The notes beneath the pieces are model-generated. The model saw nothing but the letters and a program-made list of their open reading frames with translations, did not search any database and had not been told where the DNA came from. From Streptomyces lateritius (GTDB taxonomy: Bacteria > Actinomycetota > Actinomycetes > Streptomycetales > Streptomycetaceae), in assembly GCF_014649715.1 (NCBI RefSeq), contig NZ_BMTO01000005.1:51616-115615 (forward strand): 64,000 nt of DNA, in the 5' to 3' direction. Numbering within the stretch: position 1 is the first letter of the stretch; every line of letters begins with the position of its first letter. Positions 35,410 to 42,807 of the stretch are shown here, piece by piece. The translations under genes and the position numbers were made by a program.

Positions 35410-36855
35410 TCAGACCGTCGGAACCGGGAACGTCGGGTACTCGACACCCGAGACGTGCTGGACGACGCGGATGACCTGGCAGGAGTAGCCGAACTCGTTG
35501 TCGTACCAGAGGTACAGGATCGCGTTGTCGCCGTCGACCTTGGTCGCGCCGGCGTCGACGATCGAGGCGTGGCGCGAGCCGACGAAGTCCATGGAGACGG
35601 CGTCGGGGGCGGTCGTGAAGTCGATCTGGCGCTTCAGCGGCGAGTGCAGGGAGACGTCGCGGAGGTAGTCGAGGACCTCCTCGCGCGTGGTCTCGCGGCC
35701 CAGGCGCAGGCTGAGGATCGCGATCGAGACGTCCGGAACGGGGACGCGGATCGAGCTGCCGGTGATCGGCGCCTTCAGGTCGGGCAGCGCCTTGGCGACC
35801 GCGGAGGCCGCACCGGTCTCCGTGATGACCATGTTCAGCGGCGCGGAGCGCCCGCGGCGGTCGGCCTTGTGGTAATTGTCCAGCAGGTTCTGGTCGTTGG
35901 TGAACGAGTGGACGGTCTCCACGTGGCCGCGCAGCACGCCGTACTCGTCGTCCATGGCCTTCAGCGGCGGGACGATCGCGTTGGTGGTGCAGGAGGCGCA
36001 GGACAGGATCTGCTCGTCCGGCTTGATCGTGTCGTGGTTGACGCCGTGGACGATGTTCGGGACGTCGCCCTTGCCCGGGGCCGTCAGGACGACCTTGTCG
36101 ATACCGGGGCGCAGATGCTTCGAAAGCCCCTCGCGGTCGCGCCACTTGCCCGTGTTGTCGATGAGGATGGCGTCCTTGATGCCGTACGCCGTGTAGTCGA
36201 CCTCGGACGGGTCGTTGGCGTAGATCACCTTGATGGTGTTGCCGTTGGCGACGATCGTGCTCGTCGCCTCGTCCACGGTGATCGTGCCCTGGAACTGGCC
36301 GTGGATCGAGTCGCGGCGCAGCAGCGAGGCGCGCTTGACCAGATCCGCCTCGCCGCCGCCCCGGACGACGATGGCGCGCAGCCGCAGTCCGTTGCCGGAG
36401 CCGGCCTTCTCGATGAGGAGGCGGGCGACGAGCCGGCCGATGCGGCCGAAGCCGTAGAGGACGACGTCGCGTCCCTCGCGGCGCTCGATCTTGTTGGCGC
36501 CCGTGGCGCCGGCGACGGCCTCGGCCGTGAAGTCGGCGACCGACAGACCGCGGTCGTCGGTCTTGTACGTCGCGGCGAGCATGCCGATGTCGATCTGGGA
36601 GGGGCCGAGATCGAGCGTGGTCAGAGCCTGCAGGAAGGGCAGCGTCTCGGTGACCGACAGTTCCTCACCGGCTATCTGCCGGGCGAATCGGTGGGTCTTG
36701 AGGATGCTGACCACCGACTTGTTCACCAGGGAGCGGCTGTGGAGCAGGACGGTGACGTCGTGCTCCCGGTGCAGCTTCCCGACGATCGGGATCATCGACT
36801 CCGCGATCTCCTCGCGGGTCTTCCAGTTCGTGAACGAGTCCTCATTGACAGTCAC
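35410..36855 (-). CDS. gap: Glyceraldehyde-3-phosphate dehydrogenase, long form
   Basis: 481 residues, about 140 longer than the usual enzyme. The Rossmann start VVLYGFGRIGRLVARLL is at about residue 130. Before it is a helical N-terminal extension (NWKTREEIAESMIPIVGKLH, SVVSILKTHRFARQIAGEEL) known from a subgroup of actinobacterial and algal-like GAPDHs. The catalytic Cys is in SCASCTTNAIVPP and the C-terminal Asn-Glu-Phe-Gly in WYDNEFGYSCQV. The paralogue is thought to serve a gluconeogenic or NADP-linked role beside the glycolytic enzyme, which is inference here. The start is GTG at 36855 with a weak GAAAGA ribosome-binding sequence. A compound hairpin follows. Confidence 0.93.
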   Translation of the reverse strand: MTVNEDSFTNWKTREEIAESMIPIVGKLHREHDVTVLLHSRSLVNKSVVSILKTHRFARQIAGEELSVTETLPFLQALTTLDLGPSQIDIGMLAATYKTDDRGLSVADFTAEAVAGATGANKIERREGRDVVLYGFGRIGRLVARLLIEKAGSGNGLRLRAIVVRGGGEADLVKRASLLRRDSIHGQFQGTITVDEATSTIVANGNTIKVIYANDPSEVDYTAYGIKDAILIDNTGKWRDREGLSKHLRPGIDKVVLTAPGKGDVPNIVHGVNHDTIKPDEQILSCASCTTNAIVPPLKAMDDEYGVLRGHVETVHSFTNDQNLLDNYHKADRRGRSAPLNMVITETGAASAVAKALPDLKAPITGSSIRVPVPDVSIAILSLRLGRETTREEVLDYLRDVSLHSPLKRQIDFTTAPDAVSMDFVGSRHASIVDAGATKVDGDNAILYLWYDNEFGYSCQVIRVVQHVSGVEYPTFPVPTV

Positions 36856-36937
36856 AAGTTTATCTTTCGAGCTAGGCGGCGCTCATATGCTAACCCCCCG
36901 CCGGAACGATCCTTCAAACGGCCTCCGGCATCGCGCG

Positions 36938-38203
36938 CTACCCCGCCCAGCGGCCCGAAAGGAAGGCGACGGCGTAGATCATCGACACGGGCACGGTGAG
37001 GCAGAGGTAGACGGCGGTGAACCGCCGGCTCGTACGGGCGCGGTGGGCGAGGGCGATCCACAGCGGCCACCACAGCAGGGTGGCCCGCGGGATCGACGTG
37101 TACCAGTACGACGTGCCGAGCGCCCACAGCGTGAGGGCGAGGTAGAGCGCCTCGGGCAGGCGGCGCCACCGGATCAGGAACCCGAGGAGGACCAGGCCGA
37201 CGAGCATCGCGACCAGTTCCGCCTGGAACATCAAGGCGTACGGCGTGGACTGCGACTGGCTGAAGGCCGCCTCCCAGGTGTGGGACCAGGCCTCCCACGG
37301 GGCGTGGAAGTCGCGGTACCAGCCGCGTTCCTGTGCGTGCTTCCAGGCCATCCAGTCGCCGGTGTGGGCGTGGAGGTACCAGGTGTAGAGGCCCGCCGGC
37401 ACGGCCGGCAGCGCGAGCCATGGCGCCTTGCGCCACGATCGGCGGTCGGCGCGCGCGGCGATCAGGAAGTGCAGGGCGACGGCCGCCGCGAGGAAAAGAC
37501 CGCTCACCCGGACCGTCGTCGCCAGCGCCGTCAGGGTTGCCGCGAGGGCCCAGTCGTGGCGCTGGGCCGCGAGCCACGCCGGCAGCGCCAGTGCCAGGAA
37601 CAGCGCCTCCGTGTAGCCGGCGGCGAGGAATGTCCCGCACGGGGAGACGAGCAGGAAGAGGACGGCACGGCGGCCGACGTGGGTGTCGGGGACGTGATGC
37701 CGGGCGATCCGCGACAGCGCGACGACCGCCACCGCCCCGGCGAGCAGCGAGATCAGCAGCCCCGCCGCGGTCCAGTGCGGTACCGCGACGTGCACGGCGC
37801 GCAGCACCAGCGGAAAGCCGGGGAAGAACGCCTCACGGTTGTCCCCTCCCGAGGAGCCGGGGGACAGGTCGGCGGGAAAGTATCCGTCCCGCGCGATGTT
37901 CAGGTAGTGGCCCCAGTCCCAGCGCTCGAAGGGAGCGAGGACTCCCGGGGTCTCACGGGCCTCCGGGTCGGCCGGGAAGAGCCGGCCGGTGCAGTAGGCG
38001 GTGATCCACAGGGCCGCCCGCGTGACCAGGTACAGACAGAGCACCTCGGCGTCGTCGCGCCCCAGTCGAAGAGCGACCCGGACGCGTCCCGCCGGGCGGG
38101 GCGGCCCCTTCCGTCGCGCGGGGGTGACCGGCCGCGGCGGCGGAGTGCCGCGGTAGGGGGCCGCACAGGCGGGTTCACGTGTCGGGGGCGGTGAAACCGG
38201 CAT
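36938..38203 (-). CDS. PIG-V-like mannosyltransferase, multi-pass membrane protein
   Basis: 421 residues from the ATG at 38203. A Pro/Arg-rich cytoplasmic tail (~45 residues) precedes about nine membrane segments. The catalytic-type acidic loop is in FERWDWGHYLNIARDGYFP, with the following NREAFFPGFPLVLR and GYTEALFLALALPAW blocks, as in PIG-V/GtrA-like GT-C glycosyltransferases. Such enzymes use polyprenyl-phosphate-linked mannose; in actinobacteria they modify secreted proteins or lipoglycans. It lies downstream of the sigma factor and its partner on the same strand (92-bp gap), so it could be part of that envelope-related operon. Confidence 0.83.
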   Translation of the reverse strand: MPVSPPPTREPACAAPYRGTPPPRPVTPARRKGPPRPAGRVRVALRLGRDDAEVLCLYLVTRAALWITAYCTGRLFPADPEARETPGVLAPFERWDWGHYLNIARDGYFPADLSPGSSGGDNREAFFPGFPLVLRAVHVAVPHWTAAGLLISLLAGAVAVVALSRIARHHVPDTHVGRRAVLFLLVSPCGTFLAAGYTEALFLALALPAWLAAQRHDWALAATLTALATTVRVSGLFLAAAVALHFLIAARADRRSWRKAPWLALPAVPAGLYTWYLHAHTGDWMAWKHAQERGWYRDFHAPWEAWSHTWEAAFSQSQSTPYALMFQAELVAMLVGLVLLGFLIRWRRLPEALYLALTLWALGTSYWYTSIPRATLLWWPLWIALAHRARTSRRFTAVYLCLTVPVSMIYAVAFLSGRWAG

Positions 38204-38295
38204 TCGACGCTCTCTCAGGTGGTCGCGGGCACGCCGGATGACCCCGGTGTGCGCGGGCAGGCGGTGCGGGGCTGGACGTGCGGGTCTCTCGGGGG

Positions 38296-38769
38296 TCAGG
38301 GCCGGGTGGAGACGGCTCCACCCGGAGGCGGCTGCGTGGCGGTCCCGTACGGGCCGCCGGCCGTCGAGGTGCCCGACGCCGGGGGACCCGATGTGGACGC
38401 GCCCGACGTCGAGGTGGCGGGCGGCGAGGTCACCGGAGCGTCGGAGCCCGGCGTGCCGCGGTCCGCCGGTGGCGTGGTGAGGGACGGCCGGATCGTCGCG
38501 GAGCTGGTGGGCGCCGGTGGCGTGTCCCGGGGAGAGGGGGTCGTGGCGGGGACCACCGGTGTCGGCCGGCCCGTCACCAGGAGGGCCGTCGCCGCGCCGC
38601 CGCCGGCGAGGACCAGACATGCCGCCGCCGTGAGGCCGGCCAGGCGGCGTCGCCTGGCGCGCCTGCCCCGATCGGCGATCCGCGCGAACGGCGGGGCGTC
38701 CGCGTGAGCCTGACCGGCGTGTGCCGCCTGGTGGAACAGGTGCCGCAACGGGTCGTGGGGCTCAGGCAC
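38296..38769 (-). CDS. Membrane partner (putative anti-sigma) of the SigE-family sigma factor
   Basis: 157 residues from a GTG at 38769 that overlaps the sigma-factor stop by eight bases, with GAGGAGG six bases upstream. A ~45-residue cytoplasmic part (VPEPHDPLRHLFHQAAHAGQ) precedes one membrane helix (LAGLTAAACLVLAGGGAATA). The outer ~85 residues are Pro/Thr/Ser/Gly-rich and probably disordered or glycosylated. The coupling and topology suggest an anti-sigma role. However, it has no zinc HxxxCxxC motif, so this is inference. The adjacent mannosyltransferase could modify the Thr/Ser-rich tail. Confidence 0.7.
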   Translation of the reverse strand: MPEPHDPLRHLFHQAAHAGQAHADAPPFARIADRGRRARRRRLAGLTAAACLVLAGGGAATALLVTGRPTPVVPATTPSPRDTPPAPTSSATIRPSLTTPPADRGTPGSDAPVTSPPATSTSGASTSGPPASGTSTAGGPYGTATQPPPGGAVSTRP

Positions 38770-39295
38770 CAGGGGCCTCCTCAATGCGTGGATCCTGCAA
38801 GCGGTGGGCGAGTGCGGCCCGCGCGCGGCTCAGATGCGTTTTGACGGTGCCGGTGGACATGCCGGTCTCGGCGGAGATCTGCTCGACGGTGAGGTCGCAC
38901 AGATAGTGGAGGGTCACCGCTCTGCGCTGACGGTCGGGCAGCCCGCGCAGGGCGTCCACCAGCGCCACCTCCTCGGGTCCCGGTCCGGCGACCTCCGTCG
39001 GGGTGTCCCTGCGCCGCCAGGCCTCGGCCGAGCGCCGCCGGAAACGCCACCGGCTCACCGCGAGCCGCCAGGCCACCGTCCTGATCCAGGCCTCCGGCCG
39101 GCCGTCACGGTCCAGTTGCCGTCGCCGGCTCCACCCCCTGACGAACGCCTCCTGGACGACGTCCTGCGCCTCGTGCAGATCGCCCAGCATCATGTACAGC
39201 TGCCCGGTCAGGCGGGCGACCGTCTGGGCATAGAACTGTTCGAACTCCTCGACGGTCAACAGCCACTCCTGGATCTCTCTCGCTTCACCCCGCAT
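38762..39295 (-). CDS. SigE-family (ECF) RNA polymerase sigma factor
   Basis: 177 residues. Region 2 (FYAQTVARLTGQLYMMLGDL, EAQDVVQEAFVRGW) and region 4 (LRGLPDRQRRAVTLHYLCDL, VEQISAETGMSTGTVKTHLS) are complete, with no region 3, as in ECF sigma factors of the SigE family common in Streptomyces. It starts with ATG at 39295 (GGAG four bases upstream) and overlaps the start of a membrane protein likely to control it. Targets are unknown; the neighbouring mannosyltransferase is a candidate. Confidence 0.92.
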   Translation of the reverse strand: MRGEAREIQEWLLTVEEFEQFYAQTVARLTGQLYMMLGDLHEAQDVVQEAFVRGWSRRRQLDRDGRPEAWIRTVAWRLAVSRWRFRRRSAEAWRRRDTPTEVAGPGPEEVALVDALRGLPDRQRRAVTLHYLCDLTVEQISAETGMSTGTVKTHLSRARAALAHRLQDPRIEEAPGA

Positions 39296-39899
39296 ACGCT
39301 CCGCGCAGGGCGTCCGGTTGACACGGGGAGCGAGGAAGCGGCGTGACGCTCGTCACGCCGTGCGGCACGGCGTCCGACACCGCGCGCGACCCGCAGGGCC
39401 GCCGCCCGTCAGGCCTGCACCTCGGCCGTCCGTGTGAAAAGAGAACGTGAAGATGGGGGTCGAAAGCTGTGAGGAGGCCGGGGCGGCGGATCGCGGTGAG
39501 GGGGTTATTCTTCGGCCGAATCCGCACACATGGGTCCCGAATGCTTTGTGGCATCCCTTGAACCCGTCGGTAACTTCGGTCACCGGCCCGGTCACTGAAG
39601 TGCATAGAAGGCCGAATAGCGGGAAAGCGGCCGGGGCCGACCCCCGGGGCATCCCGTTCAGGGTTCAGGCGAGGGGGGTATGGTCGAGCCCGTTCGTACC
39701 CCTGTACGTCTGTACGCCTGTCAATGTCCGCGCCCCACTGGCGGCAGGGGTGGCGGCGCGCCAAGTGCCGCGCATACCACGTGCTTTGGGGAGATGGGTG
39801 TGAGTTCCTAGGAATTCTGAAAGAGGAAGGCAAATAGGGGCACAGTCGGACTTCGCAGTGCGAAGGGCGACGGAAAGACGTTCGAGGCGAGGCAAACCC
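39296..39899. promoter_or_regulatory. 604-bp divergent region between sigma factor and flavohemoprotein
   Basis: No convincing gene in any frame. Possible sites: TTCGGCCGAA palindrome near 39510; an imperfect inverted repeat around ACTTCGGTCACC...GGTCACTGAAGT (39574-39602); a sigma-B-like GTTC-N16-GGGTAT at 39656-39681 pointing toward the flavohemoprotein; and the palindrome TTCCTAGGAA at 39805-39814. The sigma-factor promoter must lie on the left side. The length suggests complex control. Confidence 0.45.
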
Positions 39900-41399
39900 A
39901 TGGATGCTCCGACCAGCGCGTCGGTCGACAAGAGCGGCTCCGGCGGCAGCAAGGCGAGCGGGGGCTGGTTCGGTACGAGTCCGAAAGCCGGTCCGAATCC
40001 GAGTCCCGGCCCGAGTGCGCCCCCGTCCCCCGGTCCCGCGGCGAACCCCGGTCCGAGCGAGAGCCCGAGTCCCGTGACGAGCGGGAGACCCGGCCGGACG
40101 GGCCAGGAGAACGGTCGAGCGGCGGAGGACCGGATACCCAGCCGCCCCGTGACACCGATACGCCCCGTCGGCACCGGTGCGGAGCGCGGTCGTACGGCAC
40201 CCCCGTCGCCTCCGCCGCCGTCGCCCAGACCCGACGCCGCTCCGGCCCCCGCACCGGCGCCCACCCCCGAGGACACCTCCGACGCCGCGCTCATCCGCCG
40301 CACCATGGCCGAGATCGAGCCCATCGCCGACAAGGTCACCTCGCACTTCTACGCGCTGCTCTTCCTCCAGCACCCCGACCTGCGCGCCCTCTTCCCCGCG
40401 GCCATGGACACCCAGCGCGACCGCCTCTTCAAGGCGCTGCTCACCGCCGCCACCCACGTGGACGACCCGGCCACCCTGACCACGTACCTGTCCCACCTCG
40501 GGCGCGGACACCGGAAGTACGGCACCCGGCCCGAGCACTACCCGGCCGTCGGCGAATGCCTCCTGGCCGCCCTCGCCCGGTACGCCCCGCAGACGTGGGG
40601 CACTCGGACGGAGGCGGCCTGGGTGGGCGCCTACACGGCGATCTCCCAGATCATGATCGACGCCGCCGCCGAGGACGAGCTGCGCGCGCCCGCCTGGTGG
40701 GACGCGGAGGTGGTCGCCCATGAGATGCGTACCGCCGACATCGCGGTCGTCACCGTACGGCCCGACCAGCCCTACCCCTTCCTCGCCGGGCAGTACGCCG
40801 CCCTGGAGACGCCCTGGTGGCCGCGCGTGTGGCGGAACTACTCCTTCGCCTCCGCCTCCCGCTCCGACGGACTGCTCTCCTTCCACGTCAAGGCCGTTCC
40901 GGCGGGCTGGGTCTCCAACGCCCTCGTACACCGGGCCCGACCGGGTGACGTGATCCGGCTGGGTCCCCCCACCGGCTCCATGACGGTGGACCACAGCACC
41001 GACAACGGTCTGCTGTGCCTGGGCGGCGGAACCGGCATCGCCCCCATCAAGGCCCTGGTCGAGGACGTGGCCCGGCACGGCCGCCGCCGGCCCGTCCAGG
41101 TCTTCTACGGCGCCCGCCGCGACCACGACCTGTACGACATCGACACCATGCTCCGCATGCAGCAGTCGCACCCCTGGCTCTCGGTGCGCCCGGTCGTCGA
41201 CGAGGGCCCCACGGGCGATCTCTGCGGGCAACTTCCCGAGGCCGTCAGCCAGTACGGCCCCTGGCACTCCTACGACGCGTACCTGTCCGGACCCGCGGCC
41301 ATGGTCCGCTGCGGCGTGGACACCCTGAGGGGTATCGGCATCCCCTCCCACCGGATACGGCACGACTCCATCGAAGAACTGGTCGGGGCACGGAATTGA
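39900..41399 (+). CDS. Flavohemoprotein (globin-FAD-NAD reductase) with Pro-rich N-terminal extension
   Basis: 499 residues from the ATG at 39900. Residues 1-125 are low-complexity Pro/Ser/Gly. The globin domain (~126-260) has Tyr151 (HFYALLF), Gln172 (MDTQRDRLF) and proximal His204 (GRGHRKYG). The reductase part has the FAD motif RVWRNYSFAS and the NAD(P) loop CLGGGTGIAPIKAL. The arrangement is that of Hmp, an NO dioxygenase, about 100 residues longer because of the extension. Whether this protein detoxifies NO is inferred from the family. The stop overlaps the TTG start of a PPOX-fold gene (TTGA), so the two are coupled. Confidence 0.9.
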   Translation: MDAPTSASVDKSGSGGSKASGGWFGTSPKAGPNPSPGPSAPPSPGPAANPGPSESPSPVTSGRPGRTGQENGRAAEDRIPSRPVTPIRPVGTGAERGRTAPPSPPPPSPRPDAAPAPAPAPTPEDTSDAALIRRTMAEIEPIADKVTSHFYALLFLQHPDLRALFPAAMDTQRDRLFKALLTAATHVDDPATLTTYLSHLGRGHRKYGTRPEHYPAVGECLLAALARYAPQTWGTRTEAAWVGAYTAISQIMIDAAAEDELRAPAWWDAEVVAHEMRTADIAVVTVRPDQPYPFLAGQYAALETPWWPRVWRNYSFASASRSDGLLSFHVKAVPAGWVSNALVHRARPGDVIRLGPPTGSMTVDHSTDNGLLCLGGGTGIAPIKALVEDVARHGRRRPVQVFYGARRDHDLYDIDTMLRMQQSHPWLSVRPVVDEGPTGDLCGQLPEAVSQYGPWHSYDAYLSGPAAMVRCGVDTLRGIGIPSHRIRHDSIEELVGARN

Positions 41400-42214
41400 G
41401 CACATTCGAACAGGTCGGGCACGAGCCGAGGCGGACGGAGGACGACCGGCCCATGCCGCCGGTACGGACCACCCGCCCGGGCAGTGACGGCGAGCACCTC
41501 GTCCAGCAGCGCATGGGCACCACCGAACGGGCCGACCGGTTCTACGCCGACCAGGTCCTCGACCGGCTCAACACCCGGATGCGGGAGTTCGTCGCGCGGC
41601 AGGAGATGTTCTTCCTCGCGACCGCCGACCGTCACGGCGAGTGCGACAACACCTTCCGGGCGGGGCCGCCCGGCTTCCTCCAGGTCCTGGACGACCTCAC
41701 CCTCGCGTACCCCGAGTACCGGGGCAACGGCGTGCTGGCGAGCCTCGGCAACATCGAGGAGAACCCCCACGTCGGCATCCTGATGGTCGACTTCCTCCGA
41801 GACCGCATCGGACTGCACGTCAACGGCAGGGCACGGATCGTCCCCGACGACGAGATGCGCCGCGCCCACGCGGGGCTGCCGGTGGATCCGGTGCCCGGCC
41901 GCCGGGCCCAGGTCTGGGTGGAGGTCACCGTCGAGGAGGCGTACATCCACTGCGCCAAGCACATTCCGCACCTGCAGAGGGTTCCCGTGGGGGAGCGCGG
42001 CCGGGCGTGGGGCACGGACGACGTCAAGCGCAAGGGCGGTGACTTCTTCGGCGCCGCGGCCGAGGCGGCCGAGCGGGGCCCGTTCGTCCCGGCGGCGCGC
42101 GCGGACGCCGCGGCGTGGCGCGAGGAGGCCGCCAGGGTGCTGGCGAAGGCCGAGGAGCCGAAGGCCGAGGACAAGGCCTTCACCGGCTGGTTCCGCAGAA
42201 ACGTCCCCGCCTGA
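41396..42214 (+). CDS. Pyridoxamine 5'-phosphate oxidase-fold protein
   Basis: 272 residues from a TTG at 41396 that overlaps the flavohemoprotein stop; an ATG at 41453 is the alternative. The split β-barrel FMN-binding pattern is clear: RQEMFFLATADRHGECDNTF, GFLQVLDDLTLAYPEYRGNG, then NIEENPHVGILMVDFLRDR and GLHVNGRARIVPDDE. A C-terminal AYIHCAKHIPHLQ block with Cys/His follows. Proteins of this type bind FMN or F420, but the substrate is unknown. Co-translation with a flavohemoprotein suggests a shared response to NO or oxidants. The last ~50 residues are Ala/Glu/Lys-rich. Confidence 0.82.
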   Translation: MSTFEQVGHEPRRTEDDRPMPPVRTTRPGSDGEHLVQQRMGTTERADRFYADQVLDRLNTRMREFVARQEMFFLATADRHGECDNTFRAGPPGFLQVLDDLTLAYPEYRGNGVLASLGNIEENPHVGILMVDFLRDRIGLHVNGRARIVPDDEMRRAHAGLPVDPVPGRRAQVWVEVTVEEAYIHCAKHIPHLQRVPVGERGRAWGTDDVKRKGGDFFGAAAEAAERGPFVPAARADAAAWREEAARVLAKAEEPKAEDKAFTGWFRRNVPA

Positions 42215-42379
42215 CCCGCGGGGTGACCACGAGGCGGCGGTCGGGCACCGGCCTGGCGTGCGCCGCGGCGGCGAAAACTCTTCGCGCCGCGGCGCACGCG
42301 AAAAGTCGATTTCCGTGCACAGGTGCCCACGGCGTGCTACAGTCGAGATCAGTTGCAGTTGTGGTTCCCAATAAACTTC

Positions 42380-42424
42380 AAGTGCCTTCGACGATTCGAC
42401 ATCGTCGGGCACTTTTTTGTTTTC
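42380..42424 (+). terminator. Attenuator-like hairpin with T-tract in the csp leader
   Basis: AAGTGCC (42380-42386), a TT bulge, then CGACGAT (42389-42395), loop TCGAC, ATCGTCG (42401-42407) and GGCACTT (42408-42414) form a 14-bp stem, followed at once by TTTTGTTTTC. It looks like a complete intrinsic terminator about 100 nt before the csp start codon. T-tracts are rare in Streptomyces. Confidence 0.7.
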
Positions 42425-42468
42425 AGTACGGTATTTCCGGACGGGGTAATCATCGCGGCGACGCCGGG

Positions 42469-42501
42469 ATTCACACAGTGTGAATTCTGGGGCACTGCCC
42501 C
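42469..42501 (+). promoter_or_regulatory. Two small hairpins masking the csp translation start
   Basis: ATTCACA-CAG-TGTGAAT (42469-42485) and GGGGCA-C-TGCCCC (42489-42501) stand in a row and end one base before GAAGGAGAG, the csp ribosome-binding site. Their folding could affect ribosome access. Confidence 0.5.
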
Positions 42502-42516
42502 GAAGGAGAGTTTGAC

Positions 42517-42720
42517 ATGGCTACTGGCACCGTGAAGTGGTTCAACGCGGAAAAGGGCTTCGGCTTCATCGAGCAGGAGGGTGGCGGCCCGGACGTGTTC
42601 GCCCACTACTCCAACATCGCCACCTCCGGCTTCCGTGAGCTCCAGGAAGGCCAGAAGGTGAACTTCGACGTCACGCAGGGCCAGAAGGGCCCGCAGGCGG
42701 AGAACATCGTTCCTGCCTGA
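42517..42720 (+). CDS. csp: Cold-shock protein (CspA family)
   Basis: 67 residues, the normal length: [20 protein letters not shown] with RNP1 (KGFGFI), then VFAHYSNI (RNP2) and [18 protein letters not shown] five-stranded β-barrel that binds single-stranded RNA and acts as RNA chaperone. A strong GAAGGAGAG ribosome-binding site precedes the ATG by six bases. The structured leader upstream and the DEAD-box helicase downstream indicate a cold-acclimation unit. A 12-bp hairpin follows the stop. Confidence 0.96.
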   Translation: MATGTVKWFNAEKGFGFIEQEGGGPDVFAHYSNIATSGFRELQEGQKVNFDVTQGQKGPQAENIVPA

Positions 42721-42743
42721 CGCTGACGCGTCTTGACGTAGCT

Positions 42744-42772
42744 GGGGCCCTCACCCATGTGGTGAGGGCCCC
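42744..42772 (+). terminator. Hairpin between csp and the DEAD-box helicase gene
   Basis: A 12-bp perfect stem (GGGGCCCTCACC at 42744-42755 with 42761-42772) and a 5-nt loop, 23 bp after the csp stop and 35 bp before the helicase ATG. With no separate helicase promoter visible, it probably terminates only part of the transcripts. Confidence 0.75.
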
Positions 42773-42807
42773 GGCTCGTTGCATTTCCCGGCATTCGGAA
42801 GGTCACC

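Larger units (their letters stand above)
42215..42516 (+). promoter_or_regulatory. Cold-shock gene promoter and structured 5' leader
   Basis: 302 bp before the csp start. A -10-like TACAGT lies near 42337. The leader then contains three hairpins (42380-42414, 42469-42485, 42489-42501) before the GAAGGAGAG ribosome-binding site. The arrangement suggests control by RNA structure, as for cold-shock mRNAs in other bacteria, but the class is not one I can name. Confidence 0.55.

Noticed and set aside
39447..39803. A 118-codon frame in the region before the flavohemoprotein.
   Set aside because: Composition does not look like a protein, it has no ribosome-binding site, and it overlaps probable regulatory palindromes.
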